Origin: Pseudomonas nitroreducens
GTDB lineage: Bacteria; Pseudomonadota; Gammaproteobacteria; Pseudomonadales; Pseudomonadaceae
Assembly (NCBI RefSeq): GCF_024170165.1
Contig: NZ_JALJXP010000002.1
Span: 248,001-312,000, forward strand
Direction of reading: 5' to 3'
DNA: 64,000 nucleotides
Shown: positions 52,403-64,000 of the stretch, one piece after another
How the letters are laid out: each line of letters opens with the position of its first letter
Numbering within the stretch: position 1 is the stretch's first letter
Made by a program: the position numbers and the translations under genes
The notes under the pieces: generated by a model
What the model was told of the DNA's origin: nothing
Databases searched by the model: none
The model's input: only the letters and a program-made list of their open reading frames with translations

Positions 52403-53353
52403 TCAGGCGACGCCGTAGCTCATCAGGCGCTCGTAACGGCGCGCCAGGAGCTCTTCGCTGCTCAGCTGGTTCAGCGTGTCGAGCTGGCCGAGCAGGGACT
52501 TGCGGATGGTCTCGGCCATCGCGGCCGGGTCGCGGTGGGCGCTGCCCAGCGGTTCGGGGATAACGTTGTCGACGATACCCAGATCCTTCAGGCGGTTGGC
52601 GGTAATGCCCATGGCTTCGGCCGCTTCCGGCGCCTTCTCGGCGGTGCGCCAGAGGATCGAGGCGCAACCTTCGGGCGAGATCACCGCGTAGGTGGAGTAC
52701 TGCAGCATGTTCAACTGGTCGCACACGCCGATGGCCAGTGCGCCGCCGGAGCCGCCTTCGCCGATCACGGTGGCGATGATCGGGGTCTTCAGACGCGCCA
52801 TGACGCGCAGATTCCAGGCGATCGCCTCGCTCTGGCCGCGCTCTTCGGCGTCGATGCCCGGGTAGGCGCCGGGGGTGTCGATGAAGGTCAGGATCGGCAT
52901 CTTGAAGCGTTCGGCCATTTCCATCAGGCGGCAGGCCTTGCGGTAGCCTTCCGGACGCGGCATGCCGAAGTTGCGGCGCACCTTCTCGCGTACTTCACGA
53001 CCCTTCTGGTGGCCGATGATCATCACCGGCTGGTCTTCCAGACGGGCAACGCCACCGACGATGGCGGCGTCATCGGAGAAGTGACGGTCACCGTGCAGCT
53101 CTTCGAACTCGGTGAAGATGTGTTCGATGTAATCCAGGGTGTAGGGGCGACGCGGATGGCGCGCGAGCTGGGCGATCTGCCAGCTGGACAGGTTGCCGAA
53201 GATGTTCTCGGTCAGCGCCTTGCTCTTCTCCTGCAGACGGGAGATTTCGTCGGTGATGTTCAGCGCGTTGTCGTTACCGACCAGGCGCAGCTCTTCGATC
53301 TTGGCGTGCAGGTCGGCAATGGGCTGTTCGAAATCGAGAAAATTCGGGTTCAT
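52403..53353 (-). CDS. accA: Acetyl-CoA carboxylase carboxyltransferase, alpha subunit
   Basis: A 316-residue subunit of acetyl-CoA carboxylase that, with AccD, moves the carboxyl group from biotin to acetyl-CoA to make malonyl-CoA. Crotonase-like fold; the oxyanion-hole glycines are in DTPGAYPG near residue 157 and [10 protein letters not shown] near 200. ATG at 53353 with the usual [22 protein letters not shown] start. It lies 114 bp after dnaE, as in most gammaproteobacteria, and may share its transcript. Confidence 0.97.
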   Translation of the reverse strand: MNPNFLDFEQPIADLHAKIEELRLVGNDNALNITDEISRLQEKSKALTENIFGNLSSWQIAQLARHPRRPYTLDYIEHIFTEFEELHGDRHFSDDAAIVGGVARLEDQPVMIIGHQKGREVREKVRRNFGMPRPEGYRKACRLMEMAERFKMPILTFIDTPGAYPGIDAEERGQSEAIAWNLRVMARLKTPIIATVIGEGGSGGALAIGVCDQLNMLQYSTYAVISPEGCASILWRTAEKAPEAAEAMGITANRLKDLGIVDNVIPEPLGSAHRDPAAMAETIRKSLLGQLDTLNQLSSEELLARRYERLMSYGVA

Positions 53354-53467
53354 GGGCTATCCGTCGTTCTGTTGGCGGCTGGGCCTGGTCCGTAGGCGCC
53401 CTACCTTACGGTATCGGGCGCCGAGGGTCGAGACTGGCGGGCGGGCGGCCTTTGGCCACCGGCTTCA

Positions 53468-56998
<3,531 letters not shown>

Positions 56999-57152
56999 GG
57001 TGGTCCTTGGCAAACGCGAAAAACGGCAAGCCCCGGATTGTACCGGGGCCGTCCGCAAAGCTACAGGGATCAATGGGCCAGCCGTCGCGCCGGGTGATTG
57101 AAGTCACCGGCGGGCCGCTGGCCGCGAGGAATTCCAGAGTAATAACAGGGTG

Positions 57153-57764
57153 TTACAGGATGCCGGCAGGGTTTTCCAGCAGCGCGCGCACCGGCCCGAA
57201 GGAGCGGCGGTGGATGGGCGTCGGGCCCAGGCGCTTGAGCGCCTCCAGGTGCACAGGTGTCGGGTAGCCCTTGTGGCCGCCGATGCCGTAGCCGGGGTAC
57301 TGCGCTTCCATTTCCTGCATCTCGCGGTCGCGGCTGACCTTGGCCAGGATCGACGCGGCAGCGATGGCCGGGACCTTGGCGTCGCCCTGCACGACCGGCG
57401 CGGAGGGCACCTTCAGTTTCGGGCAGCGGTTACCGTCGATCAGCGCCAGTTTCGGTGTGACGCTCAGGCCCTCCACTGCGCGCTGCATGGCGAGCATGGT
57501 GGCATGGAGGATGTTCAACTGGTCGATCTCATGCACGTCGGCACGGGCGATACACCAGGCCAGGGCCTTCTCACGGATCTCGTCGAACAGCGCTTCGCGG
57601 CGCGCTTCGCTGAGTTTCTTCGAGTCGTTGAGGCCCTTGATCGGACGAGCCGGATCGAGGATGACCGCCGCGGTGACCACGGGACCGCAAAGCGGGCCGC
57701 GGCCGACCTCATCGACACCGGCAACCAGCTCTTCCACCAGGGTGAAGTCCAGGCCCATCTGCAT
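57153..57764 (-). CDS. rnhB: Ribonuclease HII
   Basis: A 203-residue type 2 RNase H that cuts the RNA strand of RNA-DNA hybrids and removes single ribonucleotides from DNA. Catalytic residues are in VDEVGRG (D18, E19), D in [13 protein letters not shown] near 110 and a D in [11 protein letters not shown] near 148. The ATG at 57764 is preferred because it overlaps the lpxB stop codon in a TGATG arrangement and has GGAG 8 nt upstream. Coupled to lpxB; the lpxB-rnhB-dnaE order is conserved in proteobacteria. Confidence 0.95.
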   Translation of the reverse strand: MQMGLDFTLVEELVAGVDEVGRGPLCGPVVTAAVILDPARPIKGLNDSKKLSEARREALFDEIREKALAWCIARADVHEIDQLNILHATMLAMQRAVEGLSVTPKLALIDGNRCPKLKVPSAPVVQGDAKVPAIAAASILAKVSRDREMQEMEAQYPGYGIGGHKGYPTPVHLEALKRLGPTPIHRRSFGPVRALLENPAGIL

Positions 57765-58906
57765 CAGCGTTTCTCCACCAGGGCGAGCACCGCTTCGGCG
57801 GCCTGCGCGGACGCATCCTGGCGCAGGGCGCGGTGGATGGCGTCGAAGGGTTCGGTCTGCACGCTGCCGTCATCGAGCAGCGGCATCAAGGTAGTGGCCA
57901 GCGCTTCGGGAGTCGCCGCGTCCTGGATCAGTTCCGGCACCAGCAGGCGGCCGGCCAGCAGGTTCGGCAAGGAGATGTACGGACTCTTCACCAGCCGCTT
58001 GAGAATGCGGTAGGTCATGGGCGCCACCTTGTAAGCGACGACCATCGGCCGCTTGTACAGCAGGGCTTCCAGCGTGGCGGTGCCGGAGGCGATCAGCACC
58101 GCGTCGCAGGCGGCCAGGGCCTCGTGGGAGGCGCCATCCAGCAATTGCACCGGCAGGTCGCGCCCCGCGAGCATTGCTTCGATCTGTACCCGGCGCTCAG
58201 GGCTCGCGCAAGGCAGCACGAAGCGCAGGCCAGGGCGATCCTGGAGCAGGCGCTGGGCGGTATCGAGGAACAGCGCGCCGAGCTTGCCGACCTCCCCTCC
58301 CCGGCTGCCGGGCAGTAACGCGACGACGCTGGCATCCTGCGGCAGCCCCAGACGCTCGCGTGGACCGGCGCGGTCGGCTTCCAGCGGAATAGTGTTGGCC
58401 AGCGGGTGACCGACGAAACGCACCGGCACCGCATGTTCTTCGTAGAAGCGCGCTTCGAAGGGGAAGAGCGCGAGCATCAGGTCGCAGGCTTCCTTGATCT
58501 TCAGCACGCGCTTCTGTCGCCAGGCCCAGACCGAGGGGCTGACGTAGTGCACCGTGCGGATACCCGCGCGGCGCAGCTTCAATTCGATGTTCAGGGTGAA
58601 ATCCGGCGCATCGATGCCGATGAAGACGTCCGGCCTGGCGGCGGTCAGCATCTGCACCAGGTCCTTGCGCCGGCGCAACAGTTCGCGCAGACGGCCAAGC
58701 ACCTCGACCAGGCCCATCACGGCCAGGCGTTCCATCGGAAAATGCGACTGCAGCCCTTCGGCCTGCATGCGTGGACCGCCGACACCGATGAACTCGATGT
58801 CGGGGTGACGCTGCTTGAGCGCCTGCATGAGGCCGGAGCCGAGGATATCGCCGGACGCCTCGCCCGCGACCAGGGCGACGCGCAGCTTGCGTGCGGTCGG
58901 TTGCAT
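57764..58906 (-). CDS. lpxB: Lipid-A-disaccharide synthase
   Basis: A 380-residue GT-B glycosyltransferase that joins UDP-2,3-diacylglucosamine and lipid X to make the lipid A disaccharide on the inner face of the inner membrane. Marks are [14 protein letters not shown] near residue 14, GIDAPDFT near 97, [10 protein letters not shown] near 123 and GSRGGEV near 190. It begins 2 bp before... after the lpxA stop (58909) and overlaps rnhB by 1 bp, so the lpxD-fabZ-lpxA-lpxB-rnhB series is tightly coupled. Confidence 0.97.
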   Translation of the reverse strand: MQPTARKLRVALVAGEASGDILGSGLMQALKQRHPDIEFIGVGGPRMQAEGLQSHFPMERLAVMGLVEVLGRLRELLRRRKDLVQMLTAARPDVFIGIDAPDFTLNIELKLRRAGIRTVHYVSPSVWAWRQKRVLKIKEACDLMLALFPFEARFYEEHAVPVRFVGHPLANTIPLEADRAGPRERLGLPQDASVVALLPGSRGGEVGKLGALFLDTAQRLLQDRPGLRFVLPCASPERRVQIEAMLAGRDLPVQLLDGASHEALAACDAVLIASGTATLEALLYKRPMVVAYKVAPMTYRILKRLVKSPYISLPNLLAGRLLVPELIQDAATPEALATTLMPLLDDGSVQTEPFDAIHRALRQDASAQAAEAVLALVEKR

Positions 58907-58908
58907 GG

Positions 58909-59685
58909 TCAGCGGGTGATGCCGCGGGTAGAGCTCTGGATGGAGTCGCGGAACACCGCGACTTCCGGGAACTGCGCGGAGACTTCGGCCAGTTCGGCCA
59001 GCGCCTCGTCCACCGTCAGGCCCTGGCGGTAGACCACCTTGTAGGCCCGGCGCAGCGCCTGGATCGATTCGGCGCTGAAACCACGACGGCGCAGGCCCTC
59101 GAAGTTCATGCTGCGAGCCTCGGCGGGGTTGCCGAAGACCGTGACATAGGCCGGGACGTCCTTGCCGATGGTGGTGCCCATGCCGGAGAAGGCGTGGGCG
59201 CCGATACGGCAGAACTGATGCACCAGGGTGTAGCCGGAAAGGATCGCCCAGTCATCCACATGAACATGCCCGGCCAGCGCGGTGTTGTTCACGAGGATGC
59301 AATGGTTGCCGATCACACTGTCATGACCGATGTGCACATAGGCCATGAGCAGGTTGTGATCGCCGAGGGTGGTTTCCGAACGATCCTGAATGGTACCGCG
59401 ATGGATGGTCACACCCTCGCGGATCACATTGTGGTCGCCGATCACCAGGCGAGTCGGCTCGCCCTTGTACTTCAGGTCGGGGGTATCTTCACCCACGCTG
59501 GAGAACTGGAAAATCCGATTGTGCTTACCGATCTTCGTGGGGCCTTTGACCACCACGTGCGGACCGATCACCGTACCTTCGCCGATCTCCACATCCGGCC
59601 CGACCATGGACCAGGGGCCCACTTCTACGTCGTCAGCCAGCTTTGCGCGCGGGTCGATGATGGCGCGAGGATCGATCAAACTCAT
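58909..59685 (-). CDS. lpxA: UDP-N-acetylglucosamine acyltransferase
   Basis: A 258-residue left-handed beta-helix enzyme for the first committed step of lipid A synthesis, transfer of a 3-hydroxyacyl chain from ACP to the 3-OH of UDP-GlcNAc. The hexapeptide repeats run from about residue 7 to 180 ([17 protein letters not shown], and others), and the catalytic His lies in [12 protein letters not shown] near residue 121. The ATG at 59685 overlaps the fabZ stop by 4 bp (ATGA), so the two are coupled. Length equals that of the P. aeruginosa enzyme, which uses C10 chains. Confidence 0.97.
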   Translation of the reverse strand: MSLIDPRAIIDPRAKLADDVEVGPWSMVGPDVEIGEGTVIGPHVVVKGPTKIGKHNRIFQFSSVGEDTPDLKYKGEPTRLVIGDHNVIREGVTIHRGTIQDRSETTLGDHNLLMAYVHIGHDSVIGNHCILVNNTALAGHVHVDDWAILSGYTLVHQFCRIGAHAFSGMGTTIGKDVPAYVTVFGNPAEARSMNFEGLRRRGFSAESIQALRRAYKVVYRQGLTVDEALAELAEVSAQFPEVAVFRDSIQSSTRGITR

Positions 59686-60122
59686 AGTTTGCGTTCCGCA
59701 CAGATGATTTCGGCCGAGCATACCGGCTTGTCATCGACGGTGGCATGGCAATCAAACTTCCAGATGCCGCGCTTGACGCTCAGGAACTGGGCGTGGAGCT
59801 GCAGCTGATCGCCCGGCAGTACCGGCTGGCGGAAGCGCAGCTTGTCGGAGCCGACGAAGTAATACAGGGTGCCGTCGGCCGGCTTCACGTCGAGCATCTT
59901 GAAACCGAGGATGCCGGCCGCCTGGGCCATGGCCTCGATGATCAGTACGCCCGGCATGATCGGATGCTGCGGGAAATGGCCATTGAAGAACGGCTCGTTG
60001 ATGCTGACATTCTTGTAGGCGCGAATGCGCTTGCCTTCGATGTCCAGCTCGACCACCCGATCCACCAGCAGGAAGGGGTAGCGATGAGGCAGGTATTCGC
60101 GAATCTCGTTGATGTCCATCAT
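59682..60122 (-). CDS. fabZ: 3-hydroxyacyl-[ACP] dehydratase FabZ
   Basis: A 146-residue hot-dog-fold dehydratase that removes water from 3-hydroxyacyl-ACP in fatty acid elongation. The catalytic His is in FNGHFPQHP near residue 49 and the Glu in LIIEAMAQA near 63. Two adjacent ATG codons (60122 and 60119) are possible starts; the first is taken for agreement with the P. aeruginosa length. It competes with lpxA for the same 3-hydroxyacyl-ACP pool, which is why their linkage in one operon matters for the balance of phospholipid to lipid A. Confidence 0.96.
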   Translation of the reverse strand: MMDINEIREYLPHRYPFLLVDRVVELDIEGKRIRAYKNVSINEPFFNGHFPQHPIMPGVLIIEAMAQAAGILGFKMLDVKPADGTLYYFVGSDKLRFRQPVLPGDQLQLHAQFLSVKRGIWKFDCHATVDDKPVCSAEIICAERKL

Positions 60123-60170
60123 GTTCAGGGGAGCCTGTTCAGAAAAGGGAAACGCCAAAAAATGCGTGGA

Positions 60171-61232
60171 TCACGCATCTGATGGAGCGTCTCCGCTTGG
60201 GGTCACGGCGGCCACGCGCTTTTCCAGCTGCTGCAGACGACGGGCCATGTCGTCCAGCTGACGAATGCGCGCGGCACTCTTCTTCCATTCAGCCGCAGGC
60301 TGCATGGCGGTACCGGACGAGTAGGAGCCCGGCTCGGTGATCGACCGGGTCACCATCGTCATCCCGGTGACGAAGACGTTGTCACAAATCTCGATGTGGC
60401 CGACCAGGCCGACGCCACCGGCCAGCATGCAGTGCTTGCCGATCTTGGCGCTGCCGGAAATCCCGCAGCAGCCGGCCATGGCAGTGTGATCGCCGATCTG
60501 CACGTTGTGGGCGATCATGATCTGGTTGTCCAGCTTCACGCCATTGCCCACCAGAGTGTCGGACAGCGCGCCACGGTCGATGGTGGTATTGGCACCAATC
60601 TCGACGTCGTCACCCAGGGTCACGCCGCCTATCTGGGCGATCTTCTGCCAGATGCCCTTGTGGTTGGCGAAGCCGAAGCCCTCACCACCCAGCACGGCGC
60701 CGGACTGGATCACCACGCGCTTGCCGATGATCACGTCGTGGTACAGCGTCACCCGCGGCGCCAGCCAACCACCCTCGCCAACCACGCTGCGCGCGCCGAC
60801 GAAGCAGTGGGCACCGATGGTGACGTTGGCACCGATCTGCGCACCGGCCTCGATCACGGCGTAAGGGCCAACACTGGCACTCGCATCGACCTGCGCACCT
60901 TCATCGACCACCGCAGTGGGATGAATGCCGACCGGCGCCTTGGGCTTGCGGTCGAACTGGTGGGACAGGCCGGCATAGGCCAGGTAGGGATTGGGGACGA
61001 TCAGCGCGTTGCCGGTAAAGCCCTCGGCGTCAGCAGCGGTCAGCAGGACGGCGCTGGCCTGGCTGCCTTCGAGGAACTTGCGGTACTGCGGATTGGCCAG
61101 GAAGCTCAACTGGCCGGCGCCTGCGTCCTGCAGGGTAGCCAGCCCGCTGATCACCTGAGCGGGATCGCCGCGCAACTCGGCATCGAGTTGCGCAGCCAGT
61201 TCGGCGAGGGTAAAGGACAGCTCGGTCATCAT
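60171..61232 (-). CDS. lpxD: UDP-3-O-(3-hydroxyacyl)glucosamine N-acyltransferase
   Basis: A 353-residue left-handed beta-helix acyltransferase for the third step of lipid A synthesis. An N-terminal uridine-binding domain (about 1-100) is followed by hexapeptide repeats (about 105-300) with the catalytic His in [18 protein letters not shown] near residue 240, and a C-terminal helix. The ATG at 61232 shares one base with the stop codon of skp (overlap TGATG), so the two are translationally coupled. Confidence 0.97.
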   Translation of the reverse strand: MMTELSFTLAELAAQLDAELRGDPAQVISGLATLQDAGAGQLSFLANPQYRKFLEGSQASAVLLTAADAEGFTGNALIVPNPYLAYAGLSHQFDRKPKAPVGIHPTAVVDEGAQVDASASVGPYAVIEAGAQIGANVTIGAHCFVGARSVVGEGGWLAPRVTLYHDVIIGKRVVIQSGAVLGGEGFGFANHKGIWQKIAQIGGVTLGDDVEIGANTTIDRGALSDTLVGNGVKLDNQIMIAHNVQIGDHTAMAGCCGISGSAKIGKHCMLAGGVGLVGHIEICDNVFVTGMTMVTRSITEPGSYSSGTAMQPAAEWKKSAARIRQLDDMARRLQQLEKRVAAVTPSGDAPSDA

Positions 61233-61735
61233 CAGCGCAGTTGGTTCATGCGCTCGATGACTTGGCGGGTGATGTCGTACTGCGGCTTGACGTCGACCAC
61301 GGCACCACGCTCGACCACGAGGTCATAACCACCTTTCTTGATGGTTTCCTCGACGGCCTGGTCCAGCTTCGGCTTGAGCTTCTTCAGCATGTCGCGGTCG
61401 GCAACGGCCTTGGCTTCGTTCAGTTCCTTGGACTGGAACTGGAAATCACGGGCCTTCTGCTTGAAGTCGCCTTCGGCCTTGTCACGCTCGGAAGCGGACA
61501 TCTTGCTGCCGCCGTTGACCAGCTTGTCCTGCAGGGCCTTGGCATCGGTTTCCAGGGCCTTGAGCTTGGTCAACTGGGGACCGAACTTCTTCTCGGCATC
61601 GACGGCGTACTGCTTGGCCGAATCGGACTCGAGGAGTGCCATCTGATAGTTGAGCACCGCGATCTTCATGTCGGCGAACGCGGGGCTCGCTGCCAGGGCG
61701 GCGGTGATCAGGACGAACTGGGTCAACTTACGCAC
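61232..61735 (-). CDS. skp: Periplasmic chaperone Skp/OmpH
   Basis: A 167-residue periplasmic chaperone that carries unfolded outer-membrane proteins to BamA. Residues 1-23 are a signal peptide cut after AFA (before DMKIAVLN), and the rest forms long coiled-coil arms (about 50-130). The start is GTG at 61735, chosen because AGGAG lies 6 nt upstream and the conserved [14 protein letters not shown] follows. It lies between bamA and lpxD, the standard place in gammaproteobacteria. Confidence 0.95.
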   Translation of the reverse strand: MRKLTQFVLITAALAASPAFADMKIAVLNYQMALLESDSAKQYAVDAEKKFGPQLTKLKALETDAKALQDKLVNGGSKMSASERDKAEGDFKQKARDFQFQSKELNEAKAVADRDMLKKLKPKLDQAVEETIKKGGYDLVVERGAVVDVKPQYDITRQVIERMNQLR

Positions 61736-61783
61736 AATGCACTCCTGCACAAAGCATGGTTGTCATTACAACGATACGGCCAA

Positions 61784-64000
61784 TTAGAAGGTCTGTCCCA
61801 GGGAGAACTGGAAGATCTGGGTTTCGGCGTTGTCCGGTTTCTTGATCGGAGTCGCCAGGCTGAAACTCAGCGGGCCCAGCGCGGTGATCCAGGTCAGGCC
61901 GACACCCGCGGACATGGCCATGTCCTGGAACTTGACGCCGTCACAGCCCTGGGTGGTGGAGATCGGGCAATCGGTATCGAACACGTTACCGATGTCGTAG
62001 AACAACACGGTACGCAGTTGGCGCTGATCCTTCACGAAGGGCAGCGGGAACAGCAGTTCGGCGCCGCCGGTGATCAGGATGTTACCACCGAAGGCTTGCG
62101 GATCCTGGTCCGGGTCGGTGTAGCGGCCATCGGCATCAGGACCGTCGCCGTTGCTGCGCGCCACGCTCGGGGTACTGCGCGGGCCCAGGGTGCTGTCCTT
62201 GAAGCCACGCACCGAGTTGAAGCCGCCCGCGTAGTAGTTCTCGTAGAACGGCAGACGATCGGTATCGCCGTAGGCGCCGCCGTAACCGAGCTCGGTGTGG
62301 AAGCGCATGGTGTAGTTTTCGGTGAGCGGCGCGAAGATCTGGCCACGGTAGTCGAGCTTGTAGAACGACAGGTCGCTACCCGGAATGGTGGTTTCCAGCA
62401 CCAGGCTCTGCGAGTGACCGCGGTTCGCCAGCACGCCCTTGTTCAGGGTCGACTCGGACCAGCCGATGGACGCCTTGAAGTTGGTGAAGCTGTCGCCTTC
62501 CTTCTCGATGAAGTCGAAGATCTCGTCGACGGTATAGGCACCGGTGTCGATATCATCGCGCTGCACGGTCAGGCCGTAGGTCAGGCGCGAGGTCTCGCTG
62601 ATCGGGTAGCCGATGCTGACGCCGGCGCCCAGGCTGTTGACCGAGTAGCTGGAAACGTCGACATCGAGCTGGTCGTAGTCGGTCTTGCGGTAGAAGGCGT
62701 TGTAACCCAGGCTCACGCCGTCGACGGTCCAGTAGGGGTCGACGAAGCCGAAGTTGTAGCGAGTCTGGTAGTCGGACTTGGTCAGGCCGATGCTGACCTT
62801 GTTACCAGTACCCAGGAAGTTGTTCTGGCTGATCGAGCCACCGAGGATCAGACCGGCGCTCTGGGCGAAGCCCACGCTCGCGGTGATCGAGCCGGATGGC
62901 TGCTCTTCCACGCTGTAGTTGACGTCGACCTGGTCGTCGGTGCCCGGAACGGCCGGGGTCTCGACGTTGACTTCCTTGAAGTAGCCCAGGCGTTCAAGAC
63001 GCTGCTTGGACTGGTCGATCAGGTAGGTCGAGGCCCAGCCGCCTTCCATCTGGCGCATTTCGCGACGGAGTACTTCGTCCTCGGTCTTGGTGTTGCCACG
63101 GAAGTTGATGCGGTTGACGTAGGCGCGCTTGCCCGGATCGACCACGTAGGTGATCGATACGGTCTTGTTCTCGTCGTTCGGCTCGGGAACACCGTTGACG
63201 TTGGCGAAGGTATAACCCTCGTTACCCAGGCGACGGGTAATCAGGTCGGAGGTGGTGGTCATCACCTTGCGGGAGAACACCTGGCCCTTCTTCACCAGCA
63301 GAAGCTTCTTCACTTCGTCTTCCGGCACCTTCAGGTCGCCGGAGAGTTTCACGTCGCTGACGGTGTACTTCTCGCCTTCATTGACGTTGACAGTGATGTA
63401 GACGTGTTTCTTGTCCGGGGTGATGGACACCTGGGTGGAGGCGATATCCATGTGGATGTAGCCACGGTCCAGGTAGTACGAACGCAGACGTTCCAGGTCG
63501 CCGGAGAGCTTCTCGCGGGAGTACTTGTCGTCGTTCTTGAAGAAGGACAGCCAGTTGGTGGTCTTCAGCTCGAACAGGTCAGTCAGGTCTTCTTCGGAGA
63601 AGACGGTATTGCCCACCACGTTGACATGGGCGATGGCCGCCACGGTGCCTTCATTGATGTTGATTTTCAGCGCGACACGGTTGCGCGGCTGCGGCACGAC
63701 TTCGGTCTCGATCTCGGCAGAGTAGCGACCCTGGGCCACGTACTGGCGCTGCAGCTCGTTGCGCACGCCCTCGAGGGTCGCACGCTGGAAGATTTCGCCT
63801 TCGGAGAGGCCGGACTGCTTCAGACCCTTCATCAGGTCTTCGGTGGTGATGGCCTTGTTGCCCTCGATCTCGATGCTGGAGATGGACGGACGCTCGACCA
63901 CGTTGACGATCAGGACATTGCCGTCACGGCTGAGCTGGATGTCCTGGAAGAAGCCGGTCTTGAACAGCGAGCGGGTCGCCTCGACCAGGCGGCGATCGTC
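61784..64000 (-). CDS. bamA: Outer-membrane assembly factor BamA (5' end outside window)
   Basis: Partial: the last 738 codons are present; the signal peptide and start of POTRA1 lie beyond the right edge. BamA inserts beta-barrel proteins into the outer membrane. The visible part starts inside POTRA1 (DRRLVEATRSLFKTGFFQD), then POTRA2-5, then the 16-strand barrel from about residue 320 of this fragment, with the VRGF motif of loop 6 (FNSVRGFKDSTLGP) and a C-terminal Phe in LGQTF, the signal for Bam recognition. skp follows 48 bp downstream in the same direction. Confidence 0.97.
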   Translation of the reverse strand, partial: DDRRLVEATRSLFKTGFFQDIQLSRDGNVLIVNVVERPSISSIEIEGNKAITTEDLMKGLKQSGLSEGEIFQRATLEGVRNELQRQYVAQGRYSAEIETEVVPQPRNRVALKININEGTVAAIAHVNVVGNTVFSEEDLTDLFELKTTNWLSFFKNDDKYSREKLSGDLERLRSYYLDRGYIHMDIASTQVSITPDKKHVYITVNVNEGEKYTVSDVKLSGDLKVPEDEVKKLLLVKKGQVFSRKVMTTTSDLITRRLGNEGYTFANVNGVPEPNDENKTVSITYVVDPGKRAYVNRINFRGNTKTEDEVLRREMRQMEGGWASTYLIDQSKQRLERLGYFKEVNVETPAVPGTDDQVDVNYSVEEQPSGSITASVGFAQSAGLILGGSISQNNFLGTGNKVSIGLTKSDYQTRYNFGFVDPYWTVDGVSLGYNAFYRKTDYDQLDVDVSSYSVNSLGAGVSIGYPISETSRLTYGLTVQRDDIDTGAYTVDEIFDFIEKEGDSFTNFKASIGWSESTLNKGVLANRGHSQSLVLETTIPGSDLSFYKLDYRGQIFAPLTENYTMRFHTELGYGGAYGDTDRLPFYENYYAGGFNSVRGFKDSTLGPRSTPSVARSNGDGPDADGRYTDPDQDPQAFGGNILITGGAELLFPLPFVKDQRQLRTVLFYDIGNVFDTDCPISTTQGCDGVKFQDMAMSAGVGLTWITALGPLSFSLATPIKKPDNAETQIFQFSLGQTF

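Overview
The window is a 64 kb piece of a high-GC gammaproteobacterial chromosome, almost certainly a Pseudomonas of the P. aeruginosa / P. nitroreducens / P. citronellolis kind. The evidence is the gene content and order. From dgkA-erdR (about 19.3 kb) to bamA (the right edge) the order matches, as I remember it, the P. aeruginosa PAO1 stretch around PA3603-PA3648: dgkA, erdR, QSregVF, DUF3820, xfp, MBL exonuclease, LOG, recX, recA, cinA, mutS, fdxA, rsmZ, rpoS, nlpD, pcm, surE, truD, ispF, fghA, adhC, gfnR, yedE, yedF, ispD, ftsB, eno, kdsA, pyrG, tilS, accA, dnaE, rnhB, lpxB, lpxA, fabZ, lpxD, skp, bamA. The first 19 kb is a mosaic of other conserved Pseudomonas blocks (moxR / cysK / polyamine-binding protein; aceK; kup / rimO; rhlG; fpr / finR). 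I see no prophage, insertion sequence, CRISPR array, tRNA or rRNA.

Layout. 1-6.7 kb: partial MoxR ATPase, a small membrane protein with an XRE regulator, cysteine synthase, a solo polyamine-binding protein, two DMT exporters and an AaaT/YhhY acetyltransferase. 6.9-13 kb: aceK, kup, rimO, DUF1456 and DUF2784 proteins. 13-19.2 kb: an ArnT-like glycosyltransferase, rhlG, trmO, a divergent ABM / VOC pair, fpr and its divergent LysR regulator finR. 19.3-25.3 kb: dgkA, erdR, a DMT exporter, a DTW-domain tRNA modification enzyme, a FadL-type porin and two small QSregVF-type genes. 25.3-30.5 kb: phosphoketolase, an MBL/beta-CASP ribonuclease-like protein and a LOG protein. 30.6-38.9 kb: recombination and repair genes (recA-recX, cinA, mutS), fdxA, the regulatory RNA RsmZ, and the stationary-phase cluster rpoS-nlpD-pcm. 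38.9-45.8 kb: surE, truD, ispF; the formaldehyde detoxification genes fghA-adhC with divergent gfnR; yedE-yedF. 45.9-64 kb: one long leftward series for isoprenoid, cell division, glycolysis, Kdo, CTP, tRNA-Ile2, fatty acid, replication and lipid A / outer-membrane biogenesis genes.

How the genes fit together. The right half is a core envelope factory: accA and fabZ feed fatty acid and lipid A synthesis, lpxD / lpxA / lpxB make lipid A disaccharide, kdsA supplies Kdo and pyrG the CTP used to activate it, and skp / bamA build the outer membrane. Translational coupling is dense (1-13 nt overlaps). The rpoS region joins general stress control (rpoS) to Gac/Rsm control (rsmZ with an 18-bp perfect GacA-type palindrome).

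Least explained sequence. (1) A 53-codon, polyproline-rich candidate leader ORF followed by three hairpins, the last covering the ribosome-binding site, in the 5' leader of the DMT exporter gene at 4.1 kb. (2) Two 22-bp dyad sites spaced exactly 33 bp apart before the membrane-protein / XRE pair at 0.6 kb. (3) AT-rich dyad operators in the ABM / VOC, fpr / finR and adhC / gfnR divergent promoters. None of these proves a new system; the leader at 3.8-4.1 kb is the best candidate for something undescribed.
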